Positions 23,759 through 33,600 of a stretch of DNA of 64,000 nt are shown in pieces. Location of the stretch: NCBI RefSeq assembly GCF_012272835.1, contig NZ_JAAWWK010000002.1, positions 186,001-250,000 of the forward strand, given 5' to 3'. Source of the DNA: Spongiibacter thalassae. GTDB taxonomy: Bacteria; Pseudomonadota; Gammaproteobacteria; Pseudomonadales; Spongiibacteraceae. The notes below the pieces were generated by a model. The model was not told the origin of the DNA. It saw only the letters and a program-made list of their open reading frames with translations, and did no database searches. Both the position numbers and the translations under genes were made by a program. Position 1 is the stretch's first letter. Each line of letters starts with the position of its first letter.

Positions 23759-25915
23759 ATGAAATCCATTTACAGGTGGGCGAAATTGCTATTGCTTGCC
23801 GCCTCGGCAGGCGCGGCATGGCCTGTGTGGTCGCTGTCGCCGACCGACGTCAACACCGACACCATCAAGGCCAATACGCCAGAGCATTGGCTGTCCTACG
23901 GCAAGGACTACAACGAGCAGCGCTATAGCGAATTGGCGCAGATTCACACCCACAACGTCGGCGATCTCGGCCTGGCCTGGGCCTTCGATACGGATTTTAA
24001 CCGCGGCCTTGAAGCGACCCCGATTGTGGTTGACGGGGTGATGTACCTCACCGGCAACTGGAGTGTGGTGTACGCACTGGAGGCGCGCAGCGGCAAACTC
24101 CTGTGGAAGTATGATCCTAAAGTGCCCAGAGAATGGGCAAAGATGGCCTGCTGCGACGTGGTCAACCGCGGAGTGGCGGTGTATGAAGGCAAGGTGATTG
24201 TCGGCACCCTGGATGCCAGACTGGTGGCGCTGGATGCCCGCGATGGCTCGCCGTTGTGGTCGGTACAGGCGGCCGATATTACTGAGTACCCCTATACCAT
24301 TACCGGTGCGCCGAGGGTGGCCAAGGGTCTGGTGTACATCGGCAATGGCGGCGCGGAGTACGGTGTGCGTGGTTCGGTCAGTGCCTTTGATGTCAACACC
24401 GGTGAGCTGCGCTGGCGCTTTTATACGGTTCCCGGCGATCCCGCAAAGGGTTTTGAAAACAACGCTATGGCCGCGGCCGCGACGACCTGGACGGGGGAGT
24501 GGTGGAAGTCGGGGGGCGGCGGTACCGTTTGGGACTCCATTGTCTACGACCCGGAACTTGACCAACTTTATATCGGCGTGGGTAATGGCTCCCCGTGGAA
24601 TCACAAAGTTCGCAGCCCTGAGGGCGGCGATAACCTTTATCTATCCTCAGTGGTTGCACTCGACCCGGATACCGGTGACTACCTGTGGCATTACCAGGAG
24701 ACGCCGGGGGAGAGTTGGGACTACACCGCGACCCAGCACATCATGCTGGCAACGATGGAGTTTGAAGGGCGTTCCCGAAAGGTCATCTGGCATGCCCCGA
24801 AAAACGGCTTCTTTTTTGTCATCGATCGGGAGTCCGGCGAACTGTTGTCTGCCGATCCGTACACCAAAGTGAATTGGGCAAGCCATTATGATATGGCGAC
24901 GGGGCGACCTGTTGAAACCGATAATGCCCGCTATGAGGACGGGTTGGCTTTGGTAAGACCGTCGTCGATGGGCGCCCACAACTGGCAGCCAATGGCTTAC
25001 AGCCCGCAGACCGGCTATGTTTACATTCCGGTGATTGATGCGCTGTTTGGCTACCAAGACGCTGCGGAATACGTTCACCAGTGGGGACAGTGGAACCTCG
25101 GTGTGCCACTGGAGCAGGAGGCCTTGCCAGACCCGATTCTTGCCCAGCTTATGGTCAGGAAGATGACCCGGGGAGCATTGCTTGCCTGGGACCCGAAATC
25201 CCGGCAGGCGGCGTGGCGACTGGAACATACCCTTACCTGGAACGGAGGCTTGCTGGCGACAGCCGGGGGGCTGGTCTTTCAGGGCACCGCCGACGGACAG
25301 GTGATCGCCGTTCGGGCCGACACCGGCAAATCATTGTGGTCCTTCGATGCCAAAACCGGTGTGATGGGCTCGCCGGTAACCTATGCGGTTGACGGCGAAC
25401 AATATGTCACCATTCTTGCCGGTTGGGGCGGGGCATTTGGCCTGATTGGCGGATTGGAGCGCACTGAGGCACCGCCGCCAAGTCGGGTACTCACCTTTAA
25501 ACTGGGTGCGGCAGGGACCTTGCCGGACAATCCCCCCAAGCAGATTCACGAGCCGCCCGCGCGGATAACCGAAGATGCTGAGGTCTTGACCCGAGGCCGC
25601 CAGCTCTATTTCAAATACTGCGCGGGATGCCACGGTAATGATGTTATCGCCAACGGCGCGATACCGGACTTGCGTCACCTGCCCCGGGCATTTCACGACA
25701 ACTTCAATGCCATTGTCCTCGATGGTGCCATGCGTAAATTGGGCATGGTCGGTTTTGGCGATGTGCTGAGCGAGAAAGATGCGCTGGCCGTGCATGCCTA
25801 CATCCTTGAGCAGGCCAATATCGACAGCGAATTGCGCGCTCAGCCCCACTGGTGGCGGCAGGTTAAACATTGGCTGTTCGGGCTGCTGGCCGAGGTGCTC
25901 AGCTGGTTTTTTTAA
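23759..25915 (+). CDS. PQQ-dependent quinohaemoprotein alcohol dehydrogenase
   Basis: The 718-aa periplasmic enzyme has a signal peptide (about residues 1-28, MKSIYRWAKLLLLAASAGA) and an eight-bladed PQQ propeller with tryptophan-docking repeats (WKYDPKVP, LRWRFYTVPGDP, YLWHYQETPGESWDYTATQHI, SLWSFDAKTGV). The adjacent-cysteine disulfide of PQQ alcohol dehydrogenases is present (KMACCDVVNRG). A C-terminal cytochrome c domain has CAGCH (about residue 620) and a Met further on (KLGMVGFG). It oxidises primary alcohols and passes electrons through haem c to the respiratory chain. It needs PQQ, Ca or lanthanide; no pqq genes are in the window. The start ATG 23759 has GGGGAG 5 bp upstream. Substrate range cannot be deduced. 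Confidence 0.95.
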   Translation: MKSIYRWAKLLLLAASAGAAWPVWSLSPTDVNTDTIKANTPEHWLSYGKDYNEQRYSELAQIHTHNVGDLGLAWAFDTDFNRGLEATPIVVDGVMYLTGNWSVVYALEARSGKLLWKYDPKVPREWAKMACCDVVNRGVAVYEGKVIVGTLDARLVALDARDGSPLWSVQAADITEYPYTITGAPRVAKGLVYIGNGGAEYGVRGSVSAFDVNTGELRWRFYTVPGDPAKGFENNAMAAAATTWTGEWWKSGGGGTVWDSIVYDPELDQLYIGVGNGSPWNHKVRSPEGGDNLYLSSVVALDPDTGDYLWHYQETPGESWDYTATQHIMLATMEFEGRSRKVIWHAPKNGFFFVIDRESGELLSADPYTKVNWASHYDMATGRPVETDNARYEDGLALVRPSSMGAHNWQPMAYSPQTGYVYIPVIDALFGYQDAAEYVHQWGQWNLGVPLEQEALPDPILAQLMVRKMTRGALLAWDPKSRQAAWRLEHTLTWNGGLLATAGGLVFQGTADGQVIAVRADTGKSLWSFDAKTGVMGSPVTYAVDGEQYVTILAGWGGAFGLIGGLERTEAPPPSRVLTFKLGAAGTLPDNPPKQIHEPPARITEDAEVLTRGRQLYFKYCAGCHGNDVIANGAIPDLRHLPRAFHDNFNAIVLDGAMRKLGMVGFGDVLSEKDALAVHAYILEQANIDSELRAQPHWWRQVKHWLFGLLAEVLSWFF

Positions 25916-25938
25916 GATTACAAAATAGGTGATCGTCA

Positions 25939-26958
25939 ATGTACAGACGCATTGTGCTCAAGAAATTTGGTGGTCCTGAACAGCTGGAGTTACGTGAAGA
26001 GCCGGTGTTGCCGGAGCCTTCTGTGGGACAGTTGAGGGTGAAGGTGTCGGCCGCAGGGGTGGGGTTCACCGACACCATTGTGCGGCAGGGCCAATATGTG
26101 GGCGTGAAGGACAAGCCGCCCTTTACACCGGGCTATGACTGGTACGGTGTTGTGGACGCGGTGGGGGACGGAGTAGAGGGATTTGCCATTGGCGACACCG
26201 TGGCTGATATGCCGGTTATTGGCTCGTACACGGAATATCTCTGTGTTGCCGCGGATCGAGTGGTAAAAACCCCGCCGGGCCTGGACCCGGCAGAGGCGGT
26301 AGCCATGATTCTTTCCTATACCACTGCCTATCAAATGCTTCATCGCGAAGTGTCGCTGACACCTGGGCAAAGTTGCTTGATTCACGCCGCCGGGGGCGCG
26401 GTGGGCACCGCAGTGCTTGAGTTGGGGCGGATGATGGGGCTGACCTTGTACGGCACAGGCTCGCCATCGAAGAAGGCTGTAATAGAGGGCTTTGGCGCCC
26501 ATCATATCGATTACACCCGCGGTGATGTGCAGGCTCAACTGATGGCGGCGACCGACGGCCAGGGCGTTGATCTGGTGCTGGATACCCTCGGAGCCCACAG
26601 CTGGACCGAGTCCTACCGCTGTTTAAAAAAAGGCGGTACCTTGCTGGGCTTTGGCGCGATGCACTTGACGACTGGGCAGGCGTCTACGGCGTCGGTAATC
26701 ATGGGTTTCGCCAAGCTGTTGGCGCTGTGGAAATGCCTTCCCGATGGCCGCCACACCGGGTTTTACAATATTCAGTCGCGGCGGGAGAAGCACCCCGAGG
26801 AATTTAAAGCGGATGTCGCTGAGTTGCTGGGCTGGCTGGCGCAGGGAAAGCTCAAGCCCGTGGTCTCTGCGCGCTGCACCATGGCTGATATTGGCGCCCT
26901 CCACCGACGGCTGGACAGTGGCGATGTGGTGGGCAAGGCGGCGTTGTTAATGGGCTAA
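25939..26958 (+). CDS. MDR-family NAD(P)H quinone/enone oxidoreductase
   Basis: The 339-aa medium-chain dehydrogenase/reductase has an N-terminal GroES-like domain (GPEQLELREEPVLPEPSVGQLRVKVSAAGVGFTDTIVRQGQYVG) and a Rossmann cofactor domain (GQSCLIHAAGGAVGTAVLELGRMMGL, then the strand VDLVLDTLGA). The cysteine/histidine set of zinc alcohol dehydrogenases is absent, so it is the zinc-free quinone-oxidoreductase/enoyl-reductase type using NAD(P)H. It lies 23 bp after the PQQ dehydrogenase on the same strand and may be co-transcribed, handling aldehyde or enone products; that link is inference. Confidence 0.9.
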   Translation: MYRRIVLKKFGGPEQLELREEPVLPEPSVGQLRVKVSAAGVGFTDTIVRQGQYVGVKDKPPFTPGYDWYGVVDAVGDGVEGFAIGDTVADMPVIGSYTEYLCVAADRVVKTPPGLDPAEAVAMILSYTTAYQMLHREVSLTPGQSCLIHAAGGAVGTAVLELGRMMGLTLYGTGSPSKKAVIEGFGAHHIDYTRGDVQAQLMAATDGQGVDLVLDTLGAHSWTESYRCLKKGGTLLGFGAMHLTTGQASTASVIMGFAKLLALWKCLPDGRHTGFYNIQSRREKHPEEFKADVAELLGWLAQGKLKPVVSARCTMADIGALHRRLDSGDVVGKAALLMG

Positions 26959-27089
26959 CGGCGGCTTGGTTAATTTGCTATGATCGTGCGGCTACCCCAA
27001 ACAAAGATACGCTTTTGCCTTGGGTGGGTGATAGGGTGTGGTGTTAAACACCGGCAGGCCGACTCATAAACGCGAGGAGCGAAGGGCGC

Positions 27090-28121
27090 ATGCGATCAGA
27101 GGACTCAAACGTGTCGATAGACGAAGGTCGGCGTATCGCGATGGAGCGCTTTGGTTTGAGTTCGGAAACCCGCGATTACAACATCTATCGCATTTTAAAA
27201 CTGGCCAGGCGGGCCTATGGTGCCGCCGCGGTGGGGTTTTCCATTCGGGTGCGGGGCGGTGAGTCTTTTATCGCCCTCGCGGGTGCCGATTTGCGGGAGC
27301 CGACCTTTGCTACTCCAATGTGTAAAACCAGCCTGGATCAGGGACAGTTTACCCTGCTGAGCGATATCTCGGAATGGGTGGGCGATTTGGACTGTCCCTC
27401 GCTGAATCAGCTGGATTTGCGCGCGTATATCGGCATGCCGGTGCTCAGCCCTGACAAGCGGGTGATCGGGGTGATGTCGCTGTTTTTTGATCGACCGATA
27501 GAAAACTTCAGTGAAGAGGATCGCCATTTTCTCAATGACTACGTGCGTTTGCTTGAGGACTCGCTGATTATGCGCGGGCTGAGTATACGCGACCCACTCA
27601 CACAGATGTTTAATCGCCGTTATATGGAGCAACAAGCCAGTATTGAGTGGCGTCGCGCTCTGCGCTTGCAAGTGCCAATTTCGGTGGCGATGATCGATGT
27701 TGATTACTTCAAACAATATAACGACAGCGCGGGTCACAGCAGTGGTGACACCACGCTGATTCACTTGGCCGAATGCATTGAAAAGCATTGCCAGCGAGCG
27801 GGGGACGCGGCGTGCCGCTATGGCGGCGAGGAATTTGCGGTGATTCTGCCATTAACCTCAGCCGATCAGGCAAAAAATCTTTGCGAGCGCATTCGCCGCG
27901 AGTTCGAGCTGCTGGCGATTCCCCATCCCGCCAGGGGGAATGAGCCGGTCACGATTTCCTGTGGAGTGACCACCAAGGAGTCGGCCAGCGAAATGGAGGG
28001 CAGCTCCATCGAGAAGAGCTTCCAGGAAGCGGACGAGGCTCTATACGGTGCCAAAGACCGGGGCCGCAATCGGGTCATGCATTTTACGGAATTCAACGAT
28101 TACGCCCTTGACGACCGCTGA
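27090..28121 (+). CDS. GAF-GGDEF diguanylate cyclase
   Basis: The 343-aa cytoplasmic protein has a GAF domain (about residues 20-165; GAAAVGFSIRVRGGESFIALAG, YIGMPVLSPDKRVIGVMSLFF) and a C-terminal GGDEF domain (about 170-340). The active-site loop is GGEEF (from residue 245), and an RxxD inhibitory site (RAGD) lies five residues before it, so the enzyme should make c-di-GMP from two GTP and be product-inhibited. The GAF ligand is unknown. The start ATG 27090 has GAGGAG about 10 bp upstream. It stands alone. Confidence 0.95.
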   Translation: MRSEDSNVSIDEGRRIAMERFGLSSETRDYNIYRILKLARRAYGAAAVGFSIRVRGGESFIALAGADLREPTFATPMCKTSLDQGQFTLLSDISEWVGDLDCPSLNQLDLRAYIGMPVLSPDKRVIGVMSLFFDRPIENFSEEDRHFLNDYVRLLEDSLIMRGLSIRDPLTQMFNRRYMEQQASIEWRRALRLQVPISVAMIDVDYFKQYNDSAGHSSGDTTLIHLAECIEKHCQRAGDAACRYGGEEFAVILPLTSADQAKNLCERIRREFELLAIPHPARGNEPVTISCGVTTKESASEMEGSSIEKSFQEADEALYGAKDRGRNRVMHFTEFNDYALDDR

Positions 28122-28601
28122 TTTCAGCGGATTCCCTCCGGCCACCTTTCATTTTTCAATCGCGCCGCGAAGGCTTTGATACGCCTTTATTAGTATTTTT
28201 ACGTATACCGCCCCGCCTTAGACGAAAAAAATCAAAAAAAAAACACTGCTAGCGATAGCGGCCAAAGCTGATCCTATGGTAACCGAAGGAATCATATTGT
28301 TAGGCTTGGGGTTTTCCACATATTCTGTGGATAACTTGGTGGGTAAGTTGTCAATTTGTGCCTCAAGCCGCGTGTTCATCGGCACTGTAACAAATTGTTC
28401 AAAAAGTGATCATTATCATAAAGTCTATAAAATACATGTGGTTACGCATATTTTGTGATGTTGGCGGTAATATTTACAGGCTAACTTCGCTTAATTCCCG
28501 GTGCGGTCTATATCTGTGAATAAGTGTTACGTCAATAGGTTGTTGGCGTAACGTGTTACCTTTTTACCCCGCCTTCACTCAGCTCGCCAAAATGGTGCGA
28601 A
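28122..28601. other. AT-rich intergenic region with DnaA-box-like sites
   Basis: There is no convincing gene in this 480-bp gap; one 60-codon frame (28276-28458) lacks any family resemblance. The region is clearly AT-rich. Two DnaA-box matches (TGTGGATAA at 28326-28334, TGTGAATAA at 28515-28523, each reverse complements of TTATNCACA) and a TTTTCCACA at 28312-28320 are present. The first two lie as an inverted pair five bases apart. This could be a DnaA-titration or regulatory site; no origin genes are near. Confidence 0.5.
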
Positions 28602-28967
28602 TTATTCCGCTACCGGACCACTATAGCTGCACCCGCTGGTGCAGGTTTCACGCATTTCGATGCGCTTTAATGGTGCGAGTGCCGGTTTTAGCTGATCCCA
28701 TATCCATATGGCGATATTTTCGCTGGTGGGGTTTTCCAGTCCGGGAATATCGTTAAGGTAATAGTGGTCGAGCTGGTCGATGATGGGCTTAACGGCTGCT
28801 TTAATATCGCCGAAGTCCATTATCCAGCCGCTGTGAGCCCCGGGCTCGCCACCGACGACAACACGCAGCAGAAAACTGTGGCCGTGCAGACGCGCGCATT
28901 TGTGCCCCTCGGGCACATTGGGCAGTCGGTGTGCGGCTTCAAAACTGAATTCTTTAAAAATTTCCAC
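28602..28967 (-). CDS. queD: 6-carboxy-tetrahydropterin synthase QueD
   Basis: The 121-aa protein converts 7,8-dihydroneopterin triphosphate to 6-carboxy-5,6,7,8-tetrahydropterin in queuosine (preQ0) synthesis. It has the zinc-binding histidines (AAHRL, LHGHSF), the catalytic Cys ([10 protein letters not shown]), the family's MDFGDIK and LDHYYLNDI motifs, and [11 protein letters not shown] and ETCTSGCSY near the end. I chose GTG 28967 because AAGGAAG lies upstream at the right spacing and the protein then starts [15 protein letters not shown]. The frame extends 19 codons further, which are not family-like. Confidence 0.93.
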   Translation of the reverse strand: MEIFKEFSFEAAHRLPNVPEGHKCARLHGHSFLLRVVVGGEPGAHSGWIMDFGDIKAAVKPIIDQLDHYYLNDIPGLENPTSENIAIWIWDQLKPALAPLKRIEMRETCTSGCSYSGPVAE

Positions 28968-29196
28968 GGTCTGCTTCCTTGGTGTAGTAGCGTCGCCGCT
29001 CGTGTCGAGAGCTGGCGGCGCCAACGAAAAGGGCTATGGTATCAGCCCATCACACCTTATACCTAGACGCCTTAGTGCGGTGGTTTGTGGGAAGTGAAAA
29101 GGCGGCGTGAGTATTCCCGGAAAGTGTGCAAAAAATGAGCAAAATCAGGCGGATAGAGTTTTTTTCATAAAATCTTAAAAAAACTTCCCCGAAGGT

Positions 29197-29224
29197 TTGA
29201 CAAGCAAAGTCATTCCTGTAGAAT
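29197..29224 (+). promoter_or_regulatory. tRNA-operon sigma-70 promoter
   Basis: TTGACA (29197-29202), 16-bp spacer, TAGAAT (29219-29224), followed by a GC-rich start region (GCGCCTC) typical of stringently controlled stable-RNA promoters. It lies about 20 bp upstream of the tRNA-Val gene. Confidence 0.85.
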
Positions 29225-29245
29225 GCGCCTCACTCGAACGACACG

Positions 29246-29321
29246 GGGTGATTAGCTCAGCTGGGAGAGCATCTGCCTTACAAGCAGAGGGTCGGCGGTT
29301 CGATCCCGTCATCACCCACCA
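29246..29321 (+). tRNA. tRNA-Val (anticodon TAC)
   Basis: The 76-nt cloverleaf has the acceptor GGGTGAT/ATCACCC, a D-loop (AGCTCAGCTGGGAGAGC), the anticodon stem TCTGC/GCAGA with loop CTTACAA (anticodon TAC), and a TTCGATC T-loop. The CCA end is encoded in the genome (29319-29321). Confidence 0.97.
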
Positions 29322-29348
29322 AGTCGAGTTTGAGTGTTAAAAGTATGC

Positions 29349-29425
29349 GGACCGGTAGTTCAGTTGGTTAGAATGCCGGCCTGTCACGCCGGAGGTCGCG
29401 GGTTCGAGTCCCGTCCGGTCCGCCA
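29349..29425 (+). tRNA. tRNA-Asp (anticodon GTC)
   Basis: The 77-nt cloverleaf has the acceptor GGACCGG/CCGGTCC, a D-loop with AGTTCAGTTGGTTAGA, the anticodon loop CTGTCAC (anticodon GTC), and a TTCGAGT T-loop. CCA is encoded at 29423-29425. It is 27 bp downstream of tRNA-Val and co-transcribed with it. Confidence 0.97.
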
Positions 29426-29764
29426 ACTTTTACTCTGAGAGCGATCACGCTCAACGAGGTTTTGAGAGACCTTCCTTATAGCCCTGTTTCCGGGCAGAAA
29501 AATCATTCTACTGAATTTATTTGCACGCTTGCCTTGCGACCGATTTTTGTCCTATCGCGTCTGTCTGTCACTCTGAAAAACGGTAAACCTGCATTCGGCG
29601 GGAATCCACATCACCGTGGCACCCCCGGCGCGGGGTCTGTCCCCATTTCGAAGAAGGGCCAAAGGCCTCCGGTATTGCTTTTCCCCGCACTGTTCACATC
29701 GGCTTTATTGCCGCATTCTGTAGAATAGCGTCCTCTGCTCAAGGGGAGCATCAGGGGAGGTGCG
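29426..29764. other. Intergenic region after the tRNAs, carrying a REP-like GGGGTCTGTCCCC palindrome
   Basis: This gap between tRNA-Asp and mtgA holds no supported gene. An 88-codon frame (29462-29728) exists but is low-complexity and runs through the repeat. At 29632-29644 there is GGGGTCTGTCCCC, the same word that occurs as an inverted pair just after mtgA. Nothing else stands out. Confidence 0.55.
29632..29644 (+). repeat. REP-like palindromic unit upstream of mtgA
   Basis: GGGGTCTGTCCCC is an imperfect palindrome (GGGG...CCCC with a TCTGT centre). The identical word recurs at 30467-30479, and its exact reverse complement at 30487-30499. Words of this kind are typical of REP/BIME elements associated with RAYT transposases; no such transposase is visible in this window. 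Confidence 0.65.
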
Positions 29765-30460
29765 ATGGCCACAGGAAAAGGAATCAGCCGATTTGTCTGG
29801 CGTACTGTGCTGGTACTGCTGTTACTCAGTGTTGCGGTGGTGTTGCCGTTTCGCTGGATCGATCCACCGGCCAGTATGGTGATGCTGGAGCGCAAGTGGC
29901 AGCAGCGGGATAAGCCTTATACCATCACGCAGCAGTGGCTGAATTGGCGCGACGTACCCCGCCATGCGGCGTTAGCGGTGGTGGTCTCTGAGGATCAGAA
30001 CTTTCCCCATCATTATGGCTTTGATATCGAGGCCATAAGAAAGGCAATAGCGGAGCGAGAGCGCCGCGGTCATCTGCGGGGTGCCAGTACCATCAGCCAA
30101 CAGGTGGCCCGCAATATGTATCTGTGGACGAGTCGAAGTTGGCTGCGCAAGGGGCTTGAGGTGTGGTTCACTGCGCTGATTGAGCTCTGCTGGCACAAGC
30201 AGCGTATCCTGGAAGTGTATTTGAATATCGCCGAGTGGGGTGATGGCGTATTTGGTCTGGAGGCGGCCAGCCGCTATCACTTTGGCATTCCCGCGACGCA
30301 GTTGTCAGCGTGGCAGTCTGCCCTGTTGGCCTCAAGTCTGCCGAGTCCACTAAATTACGACCCCGCTGCACCGGCGCCCCATTTGCTCCGGCGCGCCAGA
30401 TGGAACCTGGGCCAGCAACAGCGCCTGGGGTCGAAGTGGCTGGTGAGCCTTGAGAAATAA
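29765..30460 (+). CDS. mtgA: Monofunctional biosynthetic peptidoglycan transglycosylase MtgA
   Basis: The 231-aa protein has an N-terminal membrane anchor (about residues 10-34, FVWRTVLVLLLLSVAVVLPF) and a GT51 glycosyltransferase domain. The catalytic EDQNFPHHYGFD motif, STISQQVARNMYLW, the segment KQRILEVYLNIAEWGDGVFGLEAASRYHF and the C-terminal AALLASSLPSPLNYDP-like stretch are all present. It polymerises lipid II into glycan strands in the periplasm, without a transpeptidase domain. ATG 29765 follows a GGGGAGG-type site. REP-like palindromes flank the gene. Confidence 0.95.
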   Translation: MATGKGISRFVWRTVLVLLLLSVAVVLPFRWIDPPASMVMLERKWQQRDKPYTITQQWLNWRDVPRHAALAVVVSEDQNFPHHYGFDIEAIRKAIAERERRGHLRGASTISQQVARNMYLWTSRSWLRKGLEVWFTALIELCWHKQRILEVYLNIAEWGDGVFGLEAASRYHFGIPATQLSAWQSALLASSLPSPLNYDPAAPAPHLLRRARWNLGQQQRLGSKWLVSLEK

Positions 30461-30466
30461 GGTTTC

Positions 30467-30499
30467 GGGGTCTGTCCCCGCTTTTTGGGGACAGACCCC
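30467..30499. repeat. REP-like inverted pair (GGGGTCTGTCCCC / GGGGACAGACCCC) after mtgA
   Basis: GGGGTCTGTCCCC (30467-30479) and its exact reverse complement (30487-30499) are separated by GCTTTTT. The 13-bp arms form a very stable hairpin, and each arm is itself palindromic. It lies 6 bp after the mtgA stop. A T-run is in the loop rather than after the stem, so it is better read as a REP/BIME element than as a simple terminator, though it may also block transcription. Confidence 0.75.
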
Positions 30500-30623
30500 A
30501 TGGTGGAGTCATTCCATTGGCGTCGTTCGACACAGAGTGTCACCACACTGCTATTACCGATCATGATCCTGGACGTACTCTTGTTATCGGATTAATTCGA
30601 TAATAATTCAGTCGGAGTCAAGG

Positions 30624-33600
30624 ATGCCTGTTTCTACAAGCTGCGTGCGTGGCGCGTTTGCCGCCCTCCTGTTTGGCGTCACGCTGGGAGGATGTGGCGG
30701 TGGTTCCTCGTCATCATCTCCCAGCAGTAGTAATGATCTCGCCGTGCCAGGTTCCGGTGCGGCAGATTTTACTACGGGGGCCTTCCTTGATGGCCCCGTT
30801 GGTGGTTTGCGTTATCGCCTTAATGGCAGCGACAGTACCTTCGAGACGAATGCCAAGGGGCAATTCCGCTACCAGCCGGGTGACCAGGTCACTTTTATGA
30901 TCGGTGGCGTAACCCTGGGGCCTGTCGCTCCGGCCACAGTGGTGACCCCTGCAATGATTGCGAATGGTCTGCCGGGCAGCCTCAGCGAGCGCGAACAGGC
31001 GGGGATAAATATCGCTCGTGTGATGATGACCCTGGACTTCGACGGCGATCCGGAAAACGGCATTACCTTGTGGCCGGCCTTGCACCGACTGGCCGCCGAC
31101 CTCACTTTGGCGCCCGCTGACTGGGGTTCGGAAGATTTTGACGCTATGGCTTTAGCGGGCTTTGCCCGCCAGATCAGTGTCGAAAGAGGGCGCGGCGCTA
31201 GTCTGGTTAGCGATGACGTGGCGCGGCGCCATTTGGCAACGGTGGCCAGGGATTTGCGCGATGGTCGCTTTGATGGCGATGGCGGGGCAGATGGTGACCG
31301 CGATGGTGTGAATGATGTCGCGGACCGCTGCCCACTGGTCGGCGGTATGATGGCGTTTGAGGGTTGCCCCGATCAGCAATCGCTAAATGATGATAGTGAC
31401 GGTGATGGTGTCGTCAACGTAGACGACAACTGCCCGGCGGTTACCAACGCCGAGCAGGGCGATCTCGACGGCGATGGTGTGGGCGATGTATGCGATCGCG
31501 ACATTGATGGTGACGGCCTCTCTAATGACGCTGAAACCCGGCTCGGGCTCGATCCGCGCAATGTCGATTCCGACCGCGACACCGTTGCGGACGGTGACGA
31601 CGCCTTTCCCCTGAGTAATCAGTACAGCAAAGACAGCGATATTGATGGTATCGCCGACGATCTGGATTTATGCCCATTGCATGACACCGGTGAGTCGGCG
31701 GATCAGCAGGCCGATGTCGATGGTGATCGTCTGGGTGATGCCTGTGACAACGAAGACAATCGCGACAGCGACGGGGACGGTATTCAGAACCATGCCGATG
31801 ACTGTCCGTCCACGCAGAATAGCGATGGCCTGGATGCCAAAGGCTGTGCGGATTCCGATCGCGCCGCCAATGACCTGGATGGCGATGGCGTCGATAATGA
31901 CGCCGATGTGTGTCCTGCCACCTCCCGTGACAGTGTCGCCGACGTTGATGGCCAAGGTTGTGCACCGGAGCAGCGTGACAGTGATGAGGATGGCATTGAC
32001 GACCGCGCCGATGGGTGTCCGGGCAGTGCCAGCGGCGAGCCTGTCGACAGCGCAGGGTGTGATGCCAGCCAAAAAGACAGCGATGGTGACGGTGTTGCAG
32101 ACAGCGACGATGACTTTCCGAGCGACCCCAATGAAAGCGGCGACAGCGATGGCGACGGCATTGGTGACGCCACTGATAATTGCCCCGACACCCGTAATGC
32201 AGGGCAACAGGACTCCGATGGCGACCTGATCGGAGATGCCTGTGACACCCAGGACAATGCGGACACCGATGGCGATGGGGTTGAAAACCACCTCGATAAT
32301 TGTCCTCTGGTGGCGAATGCCGAGCAGGCCGATCAGGATGGCAACAATGTGGGGGATGCCTGTGAGGCAGATCCGCTGTTTGATTTTTTCGAGGCCAATG
32401 TGCACAGCAGTCTGACCATCTGCCGGGCCTGTCATGTACCTGAAGGCGTTGCCGATACTGACGATGGGCGCACTTTTCAGATGGCAAAGCAGGTGTCGGT
32501 GCGCGCTGATTTTGATCAGTTGTACCGCGACTGGACCGCCTTGGGCGGGGGTGTTCTCAGCAATCCGATATTGTTCAAAGCGAGCAATAGTCGGGCAACG
32601 GATCCCCACTCCGGCGGCAGGCAGTGGGACGTCGATAGCGCGCCGTATAACAATATGGCCCAACTGCTGAGCTGCTGGGAGGACCCGACCCAGTGCGACC
32701 TGATCGAACAAGCGCAGGAAGAACCGTTGCCCCTTTTGGGCAGTGCCCGGGGCGGCCATATCTGGTTTGATTACTGCGAGGGTGTGGTGGATGAAACTGG
32801 CCGACGCGTGTTGGGTCAGGATGGGCGCGCCATAACCCAACAGCAGGCAGCGGCTCGCAGCGACGATGCAATGTTGCCGCCGGATCCACGCGCTTTGGTG
32901 CTGCCGGGGGTGAACCAGGGCGACATCTTTGTTCCGGGTGATGAGAATGCGGTGGCGTTTAATGCCTTCTGGAAAAATTGCCATATTGATGAAGATGGCG
33001 ATGGTGTTCCGGAAAATCTGCAGGCCACAGCGGAGGGTGTTATCACCGAAAAGGCCCACCCGAAAACCTGTGGTGATCTGCGCCTGAGTATTGCGCGGGG
33101 CAAAGTGGTGATGGGGGTGACTCAACTGCCTCCGCCGGAAATGTTGCCGGATTGCTCCCTGCCGGAAAATATTGCGTCGAGTCCCTACTGTAATACCCTT
33201 GGTGAACTGATTCGGCCGGGTTCTACCTTTGCGGCTTATGATCACGACAATGCCGGAGCGATTGCTGCCGATGCCTACAACCTGCTTTACAAGGTTTGGA
33301 ATTCGGGCGCAGAGAGTCGCCCGGAGAATTTTGATCGCATTGCCGCAGAGCGTTATGGCATGGGCTGGGATAGCAAGGTGGATAATCCCTATCCACTGCC
33401 CGGTGAGAACCCCAATGATCCCTCGACTTACCAGGACGGATCTACGCGCCTAGACAAAGGCGGCTCCGGTCAGCTCCCGGTTGGCCTGATCCAGTTGCGC
33501 GATGAGGTAGGTAACTACAGTGGCAATATCGGTATCAACTGCCAGGCCTGTCACGGTATTACCATCGGCGATGACTTTATCTGGGGCGGCGGGGGCGCGA

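Noticed and set aside
28312-28334. Replication origin at the DnaA-box pair
   Set aside because: Too few boxes and no dnaA/dnaN/gidA-type neighbours.
28276-28458. 60-codon frame in the AT-rich gap
   Set aside because: No family pattern and it runs through the DnaA-box-like sites; the gap is better read as non-coding.
29462-29728. 88-codon frame between tRNA-Asp and mtgA
   Set aside because: Low-complexity translation that passes through the REP-like unit; no ribosome site worth trusting.
30467-30499. Inverted pair after mtgA as an ordinary terminator
   Set aside because: The T-run sits in the loop and not after the stem, and the same word occurs upstream of mtgA, so REP-like is the better reading.
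31668-33245. 525-aa minus-strand frame opposite the TSP3 repeats
   Set aside because: The repeated GAT/GGC codons of the calcium repeats keep the opposite frames open; the translation is Ile/Val/Arg-rich repeat with no motif.
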